From assembly GCA_964522485.1 (NCBI GenBank), contig CAZFUS010000035.1, forward strand, positions 1-23,993: a stretch of DNA of 23,993 nt. The letters run 5' to 3'. This DNA comes from Methylohalomonas sp964522485. GTDB lineage: Bacteria > Pseudomonadota > Gammaproteobacteria > Methylohalomonadales > Methylohalomonadaceae. Below, in pieces: positions 23,847-23,993 of the stretch. Position 1 is the first letter of the stretch. Each line of letters begins with the position of its first letter. The notes under the pieces are model-generated. The model did not search any database. It worked only from the letters and a program-made list of their open reading frames with translations, and was not told the DNA's origin. The translations under genes and the position numbers were made by a program.

Positions 23847-23993
23847 CCAGTCAATCACCGCGTCGTTTCCAGCCGGGAACGACGCCGGTGGTATCCTGTT
23901 GATCATCGGCCGCTCGGTCCGGGCACTGGCCGCTCCCGCAAGCCGGGCCGGCTATCAATGCGATGTTATAGATCAGTTCCTGGATGATGACAC
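23815..23993 (+). CDS. N-terminus of a probable ATP-grasp protein of the H4MPT cluster (cut by window end)
   Basis: An open frame runs to the window edge, so the gene is partial. It contains GGILLIIGRSVRALAAPASRAG and then CDVIDQFLDDD. This is the opening beta-strand, glycine turn and helix of a pre-ATP-grasp domain, as in the ATP-grasp proteins (orfY type) often found in H4MPT gene clusters. The start is uncertain: a GTG at 23815 would overlap the mtdB end by 32 bases with GAGGCGG upstream, and a TTG at 23821 is another option. Identification rests on about 30 recognisable residues and on context. Confidence 0.55.
   Translation, partial: MNLPQRSRPNSQSITASFPAGNDAGGILLIIGRSVRALAAPASRAGYQCDVIDQFLDDD

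Noticed and set aside
1..23993. CRISPR arrays, tRNA or rRNA genes, insertion sequences, prophage
   Set aside because: No regularly spaced repeats, cloverleaf sequences, transposase frames or terminal inverted repeats were seen; XerD here is the housekeeping recombinase.

Overview
The window reads as chromosomal DNA of a methylotrophic gammaproteobacterium. The left third holds conserved gammaproteobacterial housekeeping genes (rplS, xerD, dsbC, waaA). The rest is one-carbon metabolism: a lanthanide-type methanol dehydrogenase (XoxF), the tetrahydromethanopterin (H4MPT) formaldehyde oxidation pathway, and an NAD-linked formate dehydrogenase. The lineage is inferred from gene content and protein character, not from a search, and I would not name a genus.

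Layout: (1) 1-6445: rplS and xerD on +; a free-standing GspE/PilB-type ATPase on -; dsbC on + meeting a DUF3108 protein on - with overlapping 3' ends; then waaA on +. (2) 6446-12264, a methanol oxidation locus on +: a small secreted Cys-containing protein closed by a terminator; about 0.8 kb without a convincing gene, ending in an RNA leader with pseudoknot-forming complementarity; xoxF with its own strong terminator; a 0.5 kb gap; xoxJ; a secreted protein of unknown function; and a terminator shared with the converging operon. No cytochrome gene (xoxG) is present. (3) 12291-21530 on -: a tight six-gene operon read fhcB-fhcA-fhcD-fhcC-fdhB-fdhA. Its spacings are 18 bp, 4-bp overlap, 4-bp overlap, 13 bp and 1 bp. 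(4) 21531-21848: a divergent control region with a perfect 14-bp palindrome. (5) 21849-23993 on +: beta-RFAP synthase (H4MPT biosynthesis), mtdB, and the 5' end of a probable ATP-grasp gene cut by the window edge.

Together the genes describe a path from methanol to CO2. XoxF oxidises methanol in the periplasm, with XoxJ as accessory. Formaldehyde enters the H4MPT pathway; fae and mch must lie elsewhere. MtdB oxidises methylene-H4MPT. FhcABCD releases formate through methylofuran. FdhAB oxidises formate to CO2 and makes NADH. The points most worth a second look are the fusion of the fhc and fdh genes into one apparent operon, the structured xoxF leader, the Cys-bearing insertion in XoxF, the two uncharacterised secreted proteins flanking xoxF/xoxJ, and the palindrome inside the predicted fhc promoter.
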